Assembly (NCBI GenBank): GCA_946410305.1 | Contig: CAMJZV010000001.1 | Span: 1-64,000 of the forward strand | Length of the DNA stretch: 64,000 bases | Source of the DNA: an uncultured Prevotellaceae bacterium | GTDB lineage: Bacteria > Bacteroidota > Bacteroidia > Bacteroidales > Bacteroidaceae | Direction: 5' to 3' | Shown here: positions 34,977 through 44,186 of the stretch, in pieces | Position numbering within the stretch: position 1 is the first letter of the stretch | Layout of the letters: every line of letters starts with the position of its first letter | Translations under genes and position numbers: made by a program | The notes under the pieces: generated by a model | Seen by the model: the letters and a program-made list of their open reading frames with translations, nothing else | The model's database searches: none | What the model was told of the DNA's origin: nothing

Positions 34977-35992
34977 ATAAAAAGGTTATTATATTTGGAG
35001 CAACAGGTACAGTAGGTGCCTATGCCGCTCTACACCTTAAAGACTGTGGGTTCGATGTTGTTGCCGTAGGCCACCGTGCCAGCGACAATGGTTTCTTTGC
35101 CGACTACGGAATAACATACGTCTCTGTCGACATTACTGACAAGAGCCACTTCGCCCGTCTGCCCCAGCAGGAAATCTATGGCATCGTCAATCTGGCGGGC
35201 ATGCTGCCGGCCCGAATGAAGGGCTACCAGCCCCAAATCTATATAGACACCAACATTACGGGTATGCTCAACATTCTGGAATATGCTGCCCAAACTGGTG
35301 TCAGTCGTTTTGTCTACTCACAGTCCATCTCTGATGTGGCCTATCTCTGTGGCTCAGCAACACCTATCCCCCCTGATGCGGCGTCGCACTTTCCCTTAGA
35401 CAACGACCATAGTGTCTACTCCATTGCCAAAAATGCTGCTGCCGACCTGCTACGCCATTATTCCTGTCGCTATGGTTTCCAGCACTACATCCTGCGTTTT
35501 CCCAACATCTACTTATACCATCCCAATCCTTACTACTATGTAGACGGGCAACTTCGCATGCAGGGCTATCGCCGCCTCATCTACACAGCTTTGAAGGGTG
35601 ACGAGATACAGATTTGGGGCAATCCCAACAAAGTACGTGACATGGTATATGTTAAGGACTGCACGCAGATTATCGGACTTTGTCTATCGCAAGAACAGGC
35701 AGAAAGCGGAGTATACAATGTCGGCACAGGCATTGGCACTTCACTGGAAGATCAGGTAAAGGGTATCGTAGAGGTTTTCTCACCCGCCAGCAACCCATCC
35801 CCTATTGTCTATCTGCCAGATAAGCCCGATGCAGCAGAATATATCTTCGACGTCAGCAAGACCATGAAGAACTTAGGATATACTCCTAAATACGATTACC
35901 TTTCTTACCTAAGAGACTTCAAGCTAGAAATGGAACAACAGCGCTTCAAGAAACTTTGGGGCAACGAACAAGACTATTATAACGAACTATGA
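34973..35992 (+). CDS. NAD(P)-dependent epimerase/dehydratase
   Basis: IIFGATGTVGAYAALHLKDCGFDVVAVG; YSIAKNAAADLLRHYSCRYG. Confidence 0.93.
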   Translation: MNKKVIIFGATGTVGAYAALHLKDCGFDVVAVGHRASDNGFFADYGITYVSVDITDKSHFARLPQQEIYGIVNLAGMLPARMKGYQPQIYIDTNITGMLNILEYAAQTGVSRFVYSQSISDVAYLCGSATPIPPDAASHFPLDNDHSVYSIAKNAAADLLRHYSCRYGFQHYILRFPNIYLYHPNPYYYVDGQLRMQGYRRLIYTALKGDEIQIWGNPNKVRDMVYVKDCTQIIGLCLSQEQAESGVYNVGTGIGTSLEDQVKGIVEVFSPASNPSPIVYLPDKPDAAEYIFDVSKTMKNLGYTPKYDYLSYLRDFKLEMEQQRFKKLWGNEQDYYNEL

Positions 35993-37128
35993 AGATAGAT
36001 TTCAATCGCCCATTCCTTACGGGCAAAGAGGCTCACTACATGTACCAGGCCGTTTACACCAAGAAACTGTCTGGCAATGGTGTATTCACGAAGAAGTGCC
36101 AACAGTTCTTCGAAGAGAAATACGGCTTCAAAAAGTGCGTGCTTACCACATCAGGGACTGACGCCCTGGAGATGGCAGCCATCCTCTGCGACGTACAACC
36201 AGGCGACGAGGTCATCGTACCATCCTACACCTTTGTGTCGTCAGCCCTTGCCTTTGTACGTCAAGGTGCCCGCATCATCTTTGCCGACAGCTATGCCGAC
36301 AATCCCAATATAGACGCTGACAAGCTAGAGAGCCTCATCACCGACAAGACCAAGGTCATCGTACCCGTCCACTATGCCGGCGTGGCCTGTGACATGGACA
36401 AGATCATGGACATTGCCAATCGTCACGGCATCTTTGTGGTGGAGGATGCTGCACAGGCCATCGACTCCTATTATAAAGAGCGCCCACTAGGTAGTATCGG
36501 ACACTTTGGTTGTTTCTCGTTCCATGAAACCAAGAACGTCACGGCTGGTGGTGAGGGAGGTCTCCTCTGTGTCAACGACGAACGCTTCATCCGTCGTGCA
36601 GAGATTATCTGGGAGAAAGGTACCAACCGCGCAGAGTTCTTCCGTGGCATGGTCAATAAATATGGATGGGTGGATACGGGTTCCTCCTTCTTGCCATCAG
36701 AAATCAACTCAGCTTTTCTGTGGGCACAGCTAGAGAATCTGGAAGTTATACAGGCTCGTCGCAAAGCTATCTGGGAGACCTACCAAGAAGCCTTGCAACC
36801 GTTGGCAGACAAGGGGTGTTTCAAAACGCCCAACATCCCCAGCTATGCCACCAATAACGGGCACATGTACTATCTTGTCTGCAACTCACTGGAGGAGCGC
36901 ACAGCACTGATTAACTTTCTGAAACAACATGATGTATGTGCTGTATTCCACTATCTCAGTCTGCATCTGAGCGATTATTACAGAGAGCATCACCAAGGAG
37001 CCATCCCAGCCCTACCCTGTTGCGACCACTTTGCCGACTGTTTGGTACGCCTACCGATGTACTATGAATTGTCGGAAGAAGATATTACACTGGTCATCAA
37101 ACTCATCAAAGAATTCTATCATGCCTGA
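35989..37128 (+). CDS. DegT/DnrJ/EryC1 aminotransferase, WecE/RffA-like
   Basis: FNRPFLTGKEAHYMYQAVYTKKLSGNGVFTKKCQQFFEEKYG, VEDAAQAIDSYYKERPLGSIGHFGCFSFHETKNVTAGGEGG. Confidence 0.93.
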   Translation: MKIDFNRPFLTGKEAHYMYQAVYTKKLSGNGVFTKKCQQFFEEKYGFKKCVLTTSGTDALEMAAILCDVQPGDEVIVPSYTFVSSALAFVRQGARIIFADSYADNPNIDADKLESLITDKTKVIVPVHYAGVACDMDKIMDIANRHGIFVVEDAAQAIDSYYKERPLGSIGHFGCFSFHETKNVTAGGEGGLLCVNDERFIRRAEIIWEKGTNRAEFFRGMVNKYGWVDTGSSFLPSEINSAFLWAQLENLEVIQARRKAIWETYQEALQPLADKGCFKTPNIPSYATNNGHMYYLVCNSLEERTALINFLKQHDVCAVFHYLSLHLSDYYREHHQGAIPALPCCDHFADCLVRLPMYYELSEEDITLVIKLIKEFYHA

Positions 37129-38428
37129 AAAGTTGCCGCGTGTGCTTGTCTTGTCAGCAACAGACCCCACTAAAGCACTGGGGGCTGTGGCATTGAACTT
37201 CTACAATGCCCTGAAAGCGCATGGATATGAGGTCGACTTTTTGACCAAGCATCGTGTGGAAGGACATCCTGAATTCAAGTATATCCTTGATCTAACCCGC
37301 TGGCCCAACTATATCCGTTATAAACTGCACAAACATCAAGAGCGACTTTCCACACACAAAGGAACGGATATTGAGCAACAAGGCAATCATGCCTTTGACT
37401 ACGGACGCGAGGACGATCCCCCCATTCCCGTAGAGAAGGTATTAAAGCAAATTGATAAGCAATATGATGCCGTCTTTGTCGTTTTCTGGTACCAGATGCT
37501 GTCGTATAAAACCATCGAAGCCATCTACAATAAGTTACATTGTCAGATACACATCCGCTGTGCTGACAACCAGCCCATCGCTGGCGGCTGCCACTTCATT
37601 GGCGGTTGTCCACGACTGTCAGAAGGTTGTGGGCAGTGTCCTGGACTTGTGCATGGCGGAGAAGATGACTTCACCCGTTTCAACATAGCGTACCGTAAAC
37701 GGGTATTGGCAAATGTTCACCCCATCATCTATGGCAACACCCACATGCAGATGATTTACCGCCAGGCAACATTATTGAAAGACTACAACCGTCTGGAGAC
37801 CGTCTATCCGCTAGTAGACAACGAGCATTTTCATCCTGTCGATAAGCAGGAAGCACGACAGCAGTTAGGGCTTCCAACTGGCAATAAATTTATTCTATTC
37901 TTTGGTTCTACGGTACTTACCGAGGAGCGCAAAGGCATGAAGTATCTCCTACAGGCACTGGACATCTTTTATGACAAACTGACAGAAGACCAGCGCAAGG
38001 ATGTATTGTTAGTGATAGCTGGCTACCATGTTGATGCCTTGAGAGAACATATCCGTTTCGACATGAAGGATGTCGGTTTTGTACCCTTCGACCAGCTTCC
38101 ATTATACTATGCTATGGCCAATGCGTACCTTTCTCCTTCTATCGATGATGCCGGGCCATCAATGGTCAATCAATCACTGTCATGCGGCACACCCGTTGTA
38201 GCCTTTAACATCGGTACTGCTCTCGACATGATACTACACGAGAACACAGGCTACTGCGCACAACTGCGTGATGCTGCGGACTTTGCCCAAGGTATTAACA
38301 ACATCTATCAGAGGACACAGGAAGAATACCAAGCCATGTGTGAGGAGTGTCGCCATGTAGCAATAAAAAAGACCTCCGAAGAGGCCTTTGTTCGTGAGTT
38401 CCAACGTATCTACGAGAAATACAAGTAG
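37121..38428 (+). CDS. GT4-type glycosyltransferase
   Basis: PRVLVLSATDPTKALGAVALNFYNALKAHGYEVDF, YLSPSIDDAGPSMVNQSLSCGTPVVAFNIGTALDMI; start at MPEKLPRV. Confidence 0.88.
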   Translation: MPEKLPRVLVLSATDPTKALGAVALNFYNALKAHGYEVDFLTKHRVEGHPEFKYILDLTRWPNYIRYKLHKHQERLSTHKGTDIEQQGNHAFDYGREDDPPIPVEKVLKQIDKQYDAVFVVFWYQMLSYKTIEAIYNKLHCQIHIRCADNQPIAGGCHFIGGCPRLSEGCGQCPGLVHGGEDDFTRFNIAYRKRVLANVHPIIYGNTHMQMIYRQATLLKDYNRLETVYPLVDNEHFHPVDKQEARQQLGLPTGNKFILFFGSTVLTEERKGMKYLLQALDIFYDKLTEDQRKDVLLVIAGYHVDALREHIRFDMKDVGFVPFDQLPLYYAMANAYLSPSIDDAGPSMVNQSLSCGTPVVAFNIGTALDMILHENTGYCAQLRDAADFAQGINNIYQRTQEEYQAMCEECRHVAIKKTSEEAFVREFQRIYEKYK

Positions 38429-38431
38429 CAC

Positions 38432-40267
38432 TTACAGCTGCTGCATGTCGTACAGGCGCTTGTAGTAGCCGTTCTTAGCAATGAGTTCGTCATGCTGGCC
38501 ACGCTCCACGATCTCACCTTCGTAGAGCACATAGATTTCGTCGGCATTCTTGATAGTCGAGAGACGGTGAGCAATCGCGATAGTGGTGCGTGACTTCATC
38601 AGACGTTCCAAAGCTTCCTGTACTAAGCGCTCCGACTCGGTATCCAGTGCTGACGTAGCCTCATCGAGAATGAGGATAGGCGGATTCTTCAGAATGGCAC
38701 GGGCTATGCTGACACGCTGGCGCTGTCCGCCACTCAGGCGTCCGCCACGGTCACCAATCATCGTGTCATAGCCATGTTCCGACTCCATGATAAACTCATG
38801 GGCGTTGGCAATCTTGGCAGCCTCGATAACCTGTTCCATCGTCGCATTCTCCACACCAAAGGTGATATTATTGTAGAAGGTATCGTTGAAGAGGATAGCC
38901 TCCTGATTGACGTTACCGATCAGTGCACGCAACTCAGAGATACGTACCGACTTGATGTTCTTACCGTCGATGAGCACCTCGCCATCCTTTACGTCGTGAT
39001 AGCGGGGAATAAGGTCTACCAATGTCGACTTACCAGAACCTGACTGTCCCACCAGCGCGATGGTCTTACCTTTAGGTACTGTCAGATTAATATTCTTCAG
39101 CACGGGACGATTCTCGGTATAGCTGAACGACACGTTGCGAAGCTCAATGTCTTTATCGAACGACGGCATCGGCTGTGGCTCTGCTGGTTCCTTGATGGGA
39201 TTGTCAGCCTTGAGGATAAAGTCGATACGATCCATAGAAGCCAGTCCCACGGGTATCTGATAGGTAGCCTTCGACAGTTCCTTGATAGGGTTGATGACGC
39301 TATACAGGATAACCATGTAGAAGATGAAGGTAGAAGCATCAATGAGATTCGACTCGCTGAGAATCAGATAGCCGCCAAACCACAATACGACAACGATAAT
39401 GATAGTACCCAGAAATTCTGACATGGGATGCGCAGCACTCTGACGGATAGCCATAGCATTAACGTTCGAGCGATAACGGTCGTTGATATTGATGAAGCGC
39501 TGCAACATCTTATGCTCAGCGATGAATGCCTTGATGATACGCAATCCGCCTAATGTCTCGTCGAGCTGTGCTAACAGGTCACCCCACTGGTTCTGTACTG
39601 TTGCTGACTGTGACTTCAGCTTACGGCTCACAGCACCCATAATCCAACCAGCAATAGGAGCGACAATCAACACAAACAGCGTCAGCTGCCAACTCACAGT
39701 GATCATCGTGGCAAAGCAGACAATAATGGCGATAGGCTGACGTATCAGCATATCAATACTGCTAGTGATAGAGTTCTCCACAGCGCCAACGTCCGATGAC
39801 ATACGGGCAATGATGTCACCCTTGCGCTCGTCAGAGAAGAAACTCAGTGGCAACTTCAACACCTTCTCATACACCTCAATACGGATATCACGAACCACAC
39901 CTGTTCTGAGTGGTATCATCACCGCTGACGAGGCAAAATAGCCAAGGGTCTTCAGACCTGTCATGATAATGAGTGCCAAGCCCATATATACCAATGTCAT
40001 AAAGGCACCGTGGGCAGCAATCAGTTCCTGTACCCATGCATAGGCATTGTTGACAACGATATCCTTGTCCAGGGTGTCCCATGTCCACTCCTTGTAGGTA
40101 TATACCTGTGTATCAATCTTAAACAGGATATTCAAGATAGGTATCAGCACAGCAAAGGAGAACACGTTCATCCACTGTGACAGGAAGTTCAGCACCACTG
40201 ACCATCCCAGATACTTGCGGTAGGGACGCAGATAGCGTGCCATAACGGAGAAAAACTGTTTCAGCAT
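38432..40267 (-). CDS. MsbA-like ABC transporter (permease-ATPase fusion)
   Basis: IALVGQSGSGKSTLVDLIPRYHDV, RLSGGQRQRVSIARAILKNPPILILDEATSALD. Confidence 0.95.
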   Translation of the reverse strand: MLKQFFSVMARYLRPYRKYLGWSVVLNFLSQWMNVFSFAVLIPILNILFKIDTQVYTYKEWTWDTLDKDIVVNNAYAWVQELIAAHGAFMTLVYMGLALIIMTGLKTLGYFASSAVMIPLRTGVVRDIRIEVYEKVLKLPLSFFSDERKGDIIARMSSDVGAVENSITSSIDMLIRQPIAIIVCFATMITVSWQLTLFVLIVAPIAGWIMGAVSRKLKSQSATVQNQWGDLLAQLDETLGGLRIIKAFIAEHKMLQRFININDRYRSNVNAMAIRQSAAHPMSEFLGTIIIVVVLWFGGYLILSESNLIDASTFIFYMVILYSVINPIKELSKATYQIPVGLASMDRIDFILKADNPIKEPAEPQPMPSFDKDIELRNVSFSYTENRPVLKNINLTVPKGKTIALVGQSGSGKSTLVDLIPRYHDVKDGEVLIDGKNIKSVRISELRALIGNVNQEAILFNDTFYNNITFGVENATMEQVIEAAKIANAHEFIMESEHGYDTMIGDRGGRLSGGQRQRVSIARAILKNPPILILDEATSALDTESERLVQEALERLMKSRTTIAIAHRLSTIKNADEIYVLYEGEIVERGQHDELIAKNGYYKRLYDMQQL

Positions 40268-40287
40268 ATCTTTATTTTTCTTATCTT

Positions 40288-40315
40288 TTCACCATTCATT
40301 TTTCATTATTCACTA
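40288..40315 (-). repeat. 7-bp-period tandem repeat (TTCATTA-type) upstream of the ABC exporter
   Basis: ttcacca ttcattt ttcatta ttcacta. Confidence 0.75.
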
Positions 40316-40324
40316 GCGAAGCGT

Positions 40325-42274
40325 CTACGGTGTCAGCCTATTTTGTGTCATACGCTCCATGTACTGCTGGATGATAGCCTTCAGCTCTCGTTCCATCTGT
40401 GGCTGTTCAGGAATCTTGCCAACAAGGTTCTGCTGCATCAGCGAGTCGCTAAGTGCATAGACACCACGGGTGGTCTGACCATCAAACTGTAGGATATGAC
40501 CGTGTTTTACATATTGATAGATACCATTTAGATAGTTTACGGCCCACGTATCCTCAGCAGGCGTCGTCAACAGGTCAACACCAAATGAGAGGTACGGCTT
40601 GTCATAGCCCAGATGCTCCAGAATAGTCGGCATGATATCGGTCTGCTGCGCAATGGCATCGACCATACCCTCTCCCATCTCACCACTGGGGTCGTAGAAG
40701 ATGACGGGCGACGCAAAGCCACCTATATCCGTACGGTAGTGCTGGTACTTCGTCATATTGGTGTGGTCGCTGGTGATGGCGAAGATAGTATTCTTATACC
40801 ATGGCTGTTTCTTAGCACTTTCGAAGAAGTGTTGCAGCGCCATATCGGTATAACGTATCACCGGATAGATTTCCATCTCAGGATCTTCATTCTTGAAGAC
40901 ATCCTTATAAGCATCGGGTACACGGAACGGGTGGTGACTGGATAGGGTAAACAACGCCGTCATAAATGGTTCTTTCATATCGGTCATCTTCTGACACATA
41001 TACTGCATGAAGGGCTCGTCACTGATTCCCCACCAGCCGTCATACTCCTTGTCGCCATTGGTTCGCGGATCAGCATTGAAGTCCTCGCGACCGTAGTACT
41101 CCTTGAACTTCGTAGCACGGGCGAAGGCCATAAAGCCCATAGAACCGCGCTCAGCACCATGGAAGAACGCTGTCTCGTAGCCCTTACCATTCAGACAGTC
41201 TGCCAGTCCCGATACATCGTTGACACTATAGGGTGACAGGAAGAACGGCTCGACGAACATTGGGATGGATGAGAGTATCGAAGGCATACCATCTATCGAC
41301 TTACGCCCATTGCAGTAACTGTAGCGATAGGTCAGTGCACCATGTGCCAACAGCGAGTCGGTAAACGGAGTCTGCGACGGATAGCCTGCCTCCTTATTAT
41401 ACGTTCCTATATATTCTCTGCCGAAGCTCTCGATGATAATCACCACCACATTCTTCTTGACGAATGGATGACGACGCTGCGGCTGGCGCACAGGATTGAA
41501 AATCTGCTCCAACTGCTTAGCATCGTAGTAGGTAACGACTTCAAAATTATTCTTGCCAATAGTTCGTATCAGTGAGAATGGTGTGTTCAGCACCAGACCA
41601 GTCTCGGTAGGACGGTCGCAATAGTTGTTAGCATTCGACACGGTGATAGGACGGATGTCGCGCGTCCAGCCACCACGCATACCTGCTACGCAGAACGGTG
41701 TAAAACCCAACAGGGACACCAGCAAAGCCAGTGTACACCAGCGCCAATCCACCTCTTTGCGCAATGTGCGAGGCTTGATATACAGTCGCCACAGTCCCCA
41801 AGCCACCAAACCTGTCAACAGAAAGAAATACCAGTGGCGCACCATCTCTGTCCAAAAGATGCCACCAAGATTGTTCTCGTTCTCAAACTCCTGGAAGATG
41901 GTTGTCGTAGTACGACGCATGGAGTAGCGGAAATACACCGTATCCACGAGGTTTACAATCAGTGTCAGCGTATTGATGACCACAAATACCCAACGGCACA
42001 CCTCGTGGTAGGTCTTCGTTTCTTTCAAGTGCAGAGGAAACAACACCATCACCACCCACAAGGCGTTTGTATAGAGTATCGCCGTGGTGTCGAACATCAG
42101 TCCACCGCGCAACATCTCCATCAGATGCGGCCACGACAGATTGTCGGCATAGAGGCTCCAGTTCTCGGCCAAAAAGGTCATACGGGCTATAAAGTACACC
42201 ACATAGGCCAACAGCAAGTTGCCCAGCACGCTGACCAGCGGTGACAGGTATGTCTGTACGATTTTCCGTTTCAT
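40325..42274 (-). CDS. LTA synthase-like membrane sulfatase/phosphotransferase
   Basis: VVIIIESFGREYIGTYNKEAGYPSQTPFTDSL, TLSSHHPFRVP; start moved to MKRKIVQ. Confidence 0.9.
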   Translation of the reverse strand: MKRKIVQTYLSPLVSVLGNLLLAYVVYFIARMTFLAENWSLYADNLSWPHLMEMLRGGLMFDTTAILYTNALWVVMVLFPLHLKETKTYHEVCRWVFVVINTLTLIVNLVDTVYFRYSMRRTTTTIFQEFENENNLGGIFWTEMVRHWYFFLLTGLVAWGLWRLYIKPRTLRKEVDWRWCTLALLVSLLGFTPFCVAGMRGGWTRDIRPITVSNANNYCDRPTETGLVLNTPFSLIRTIGKNNFEVVTYYDAKQLEQIFNPVRQPQRRHPFVKKNVVVIIIESFGREYIGTYNKEAGYPSQTPFTDSLLAHGALTYRYSYCNGRKSIDGMPSILSSIPMFVEPFFLSPYSVNDVSGLADCLNGKGYETAFFHGAERGSMGFMAFARATKFKEYYGREDFNADPRTNGDKEYDGWWGISDEPFMQYMCQKMTDMKEPFMTALFTLSSHHPFRVPDAYKDVFKNEDPEMEIYPVIRYTDMALQHFFESAKKQPWYKNTIFAITSDHTNMTKYQHYRTDIGGFASPVIFYDPSGEMGEGMVDAIAQQTDIMPTILEHLGYDKPYLSFGVDLLTTPAEDTWAVNYLNGIYQYVKHGHILQFDGQTTRGVYALSDSLMQQNLVGKIPEQPQMERELKAIIQQYMERMTQNRLTP

Positions 42275-42278
42275 GGCT

Positions 42279-42340
42279 GCAAAGGTACGAAATAATTCAT
42301 AATTCATAATGCATAATTCATAATTATTTCGTAATTTTGC
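42279..42340. promoter_or_regulatory. 62-bp palindromic divergent-promoter unit (copy 2) with 7-bp repeat core
   Basis: GCAAAGGTACGAAATAATTCATAATTCATAATGCATAATTCATAATTATTTCGTAATTTTGC. Confidence 0.75.
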
Positions 42341-42344
42341 GCCC

Positions 42345-44186
42345 ATGAAACTCATAAAACAAGGATTTATCTACTATTTGCTGGCTACCATCCTGGGTGG
42401 CTTGCTGCTTCTGTTCTACATACAGGGCGATAGCGTGGCATCCACGCTTGATAAGGTAGGATGGTTGTTCTTCCTGACATCGTGTTTCTCACATGCCGCC
42501 ATTCTTATGTTGGCTCTTTGGCTTATATTCTTCCTGCCGTGGGCACTGCTGAAGCTGCGCCGACTGGCGGCTACGCTATTGGTGACAGCAACCAGTCTGC
42601 TGATGATGACAGGCTTCATCAATATGCAGGTGTACAAGATATACCGCTTTCACCTGAACGGCTTCATCCTTAACATGCTGACAGGCCCTGCTGCCGGTGA
42701 CATTTTTGACTTCAGCTGGCAGCTATATGTCACTGAGGGACTCATGCTGGCTTTTATCCTTGCCTTATGTATTGGTGGCTGGTGGCTCAGCGGACGTATC
42801 CTACAGCGTTGGCAGAAACGCCATACCCTCATCTCCATTCTGTCGCTCGTCGGCACCCTGCTTATTGCCAACGGCATTCATATCTATGGCTCATTCGTTG
42901 CCAAGCCGACAGTGCTTAAAGTTGTCAAACTAGTGCCCTACTACTTTCCGTTGTCTACAAGCGATTTGTTGGAGGATATGGGGTTCGAACGCCACACCAT
43001 ACAAGTAGACGAAATCACAGACGGCGACTTCATCTATCCGTTACATGCCATCAAGACGGACACCACACTCACCAAGCGTCCCAACATTCTCGTTATCCTT
43101 ATCGACTCCTGGAGCCGTCGGGCACTGACAGAAGAGTGCATGCCCAACCTCTGGCAGCTGGCTCATCAGGAACAGTGGTACCAGAACCACGTCAGCTGTG
43201 GCAACGGTACGTCATACTCCGTCTTCGGCATGTTCACGGGCTTACAGCCTTACTATTGGACTGCCTGGGACACCAACCGCAAGAGTCCGGTACTCATCGA
43301 CCAACTGCTGAAGCAGGGTTACAATGTACGCACCTATCCCAGCGCCTCGCTGGTAGACCCTCCCTTTGCGCGCATGCTCTTCGGTCATGTTCCTAACCTT
43401 ACGATACGTACGGCAGGCAACTCGTCCTTTGAACGCGATACGAACATCAAGGACAACCTTATCAGCGATCTGCCCACACTAAAGGACAGCGATAAACCCT
43501 TCTTTGCCTTTATTTTCTTCGACCTGCTGCATGCCTACAGTCTTCCAAAGGAATACCTACTCCGCTTCCAGCCGTCGTGGGAGTACGGCCGTTTCGATGA
43601 ATTACACAACGATATGGATCCTACCCCCTTCTGGAATCTCTATCGTAATTCCGCCTATCAGACCGACAGGATGGTGGGTGAGATTATCAATAGCATGAAA
43701 GTACTGGGTATGTACGACAACACCTTAATATATATTACTGGTGACCACGCTCAGGAGTATAACGAGAACCACAAGAACTACTGGGGCCACAACTCAAATT
43801 TCTCACAGTACCAGATTGGCGTGCCCCTCATCGTGCACGATCCCGACACATCTTCCATTAACCATCATCCATCAACCATCTATAAGCATCGCACCACCCA
43901 TCTAGACTTCGTGCCAACACTGATGCACGACTATCTGGGCGTCACCAATCCCATTGAGGACTACAGCAATGGCTATCTACTCAACGATACCACTCCCCGT
44001 CTATGGCACTATGTTGGCAACGAGCTACGCTATGCTTTCATCGTAGATGGTGACACTATTCTCACCAAGGAAGGTGCTGGCTACATCGAAGTTACTGACA
44101 AGCATCTTAATCCCGTCCCCGACTACCACATCAATCCAAAAGATTTTGATGCAGCCATCAAACGTCTCAACAGGTTTTACAAATAG
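42345..44186 (+). CDS. Membrane sulfatase-like hydrolase (DUF3413/YejM-like)
   Basis: PNILVILIDSWSRRALTEECMPNLWQLA, YITGDHAQEYNENHKNYWGHNSNFS. Confidence 0.88.
   Translation: MKLIKQGFIYYLLATILGGLLLLFYIQGDSVASTLDKVGWLFFLTSCFSHAAILMLALWLIFFLPWALLKLRRLAATLLVTATSLLMMTGFINMQVYKIYRFHLNGFILNMLTGPAAGDIFDFSWQLYVTEGLMLAFILALCIGGWWLSGRILQRWQKRHTLISILSLVGTLLIANGIHIYGSFVAKPTVLKVVKLVPYYFPLSTSDLLEDMGFERHTIQVDEITDGDFIYPLHAIKTDTTLTKRPNILVILIDSWSRRALTEECMPNLWQLAHQEQWYQNHVSCGNGTSYSVFGMFTGLQPYYWTAWDTNRKSPVLIDQLLKQGYNVRTYPSASLVDPPFARMLFGHVPNLTIRTAGNSSFERDTNIKDNLISDLPTLKDSDKPFFAFIFFDLLHAYSLPKEYLLRFQPSWEYGRFDELHNDMDPTPFWNLYRNSAYQTDRMVGEIINSMKVLGMYDNTLIYITGDHAQEYNENHKNYWGHNSNFSQYQIGVPLIVHDPDTSSINHHPSTIYKHRTTHLDFVPTLMHDYLGVTNPIEDYSNGYLLNDTTPRLWHYVGNELRYAFIVDGDTILTKEGAGYIEVTDKHLNPVPDYHINPKDFDAAIKRLNRFYK

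Noticed and set aside
42275-42355. N-terminal extension MSFMGAKLRNNYELCIMNYELFRTFAA of the 40325 ORF
   Set aside because: It translates the palindromic promoter unit and overlaps the divergent gene; MKRKIVQ at 42274 is the likely start.
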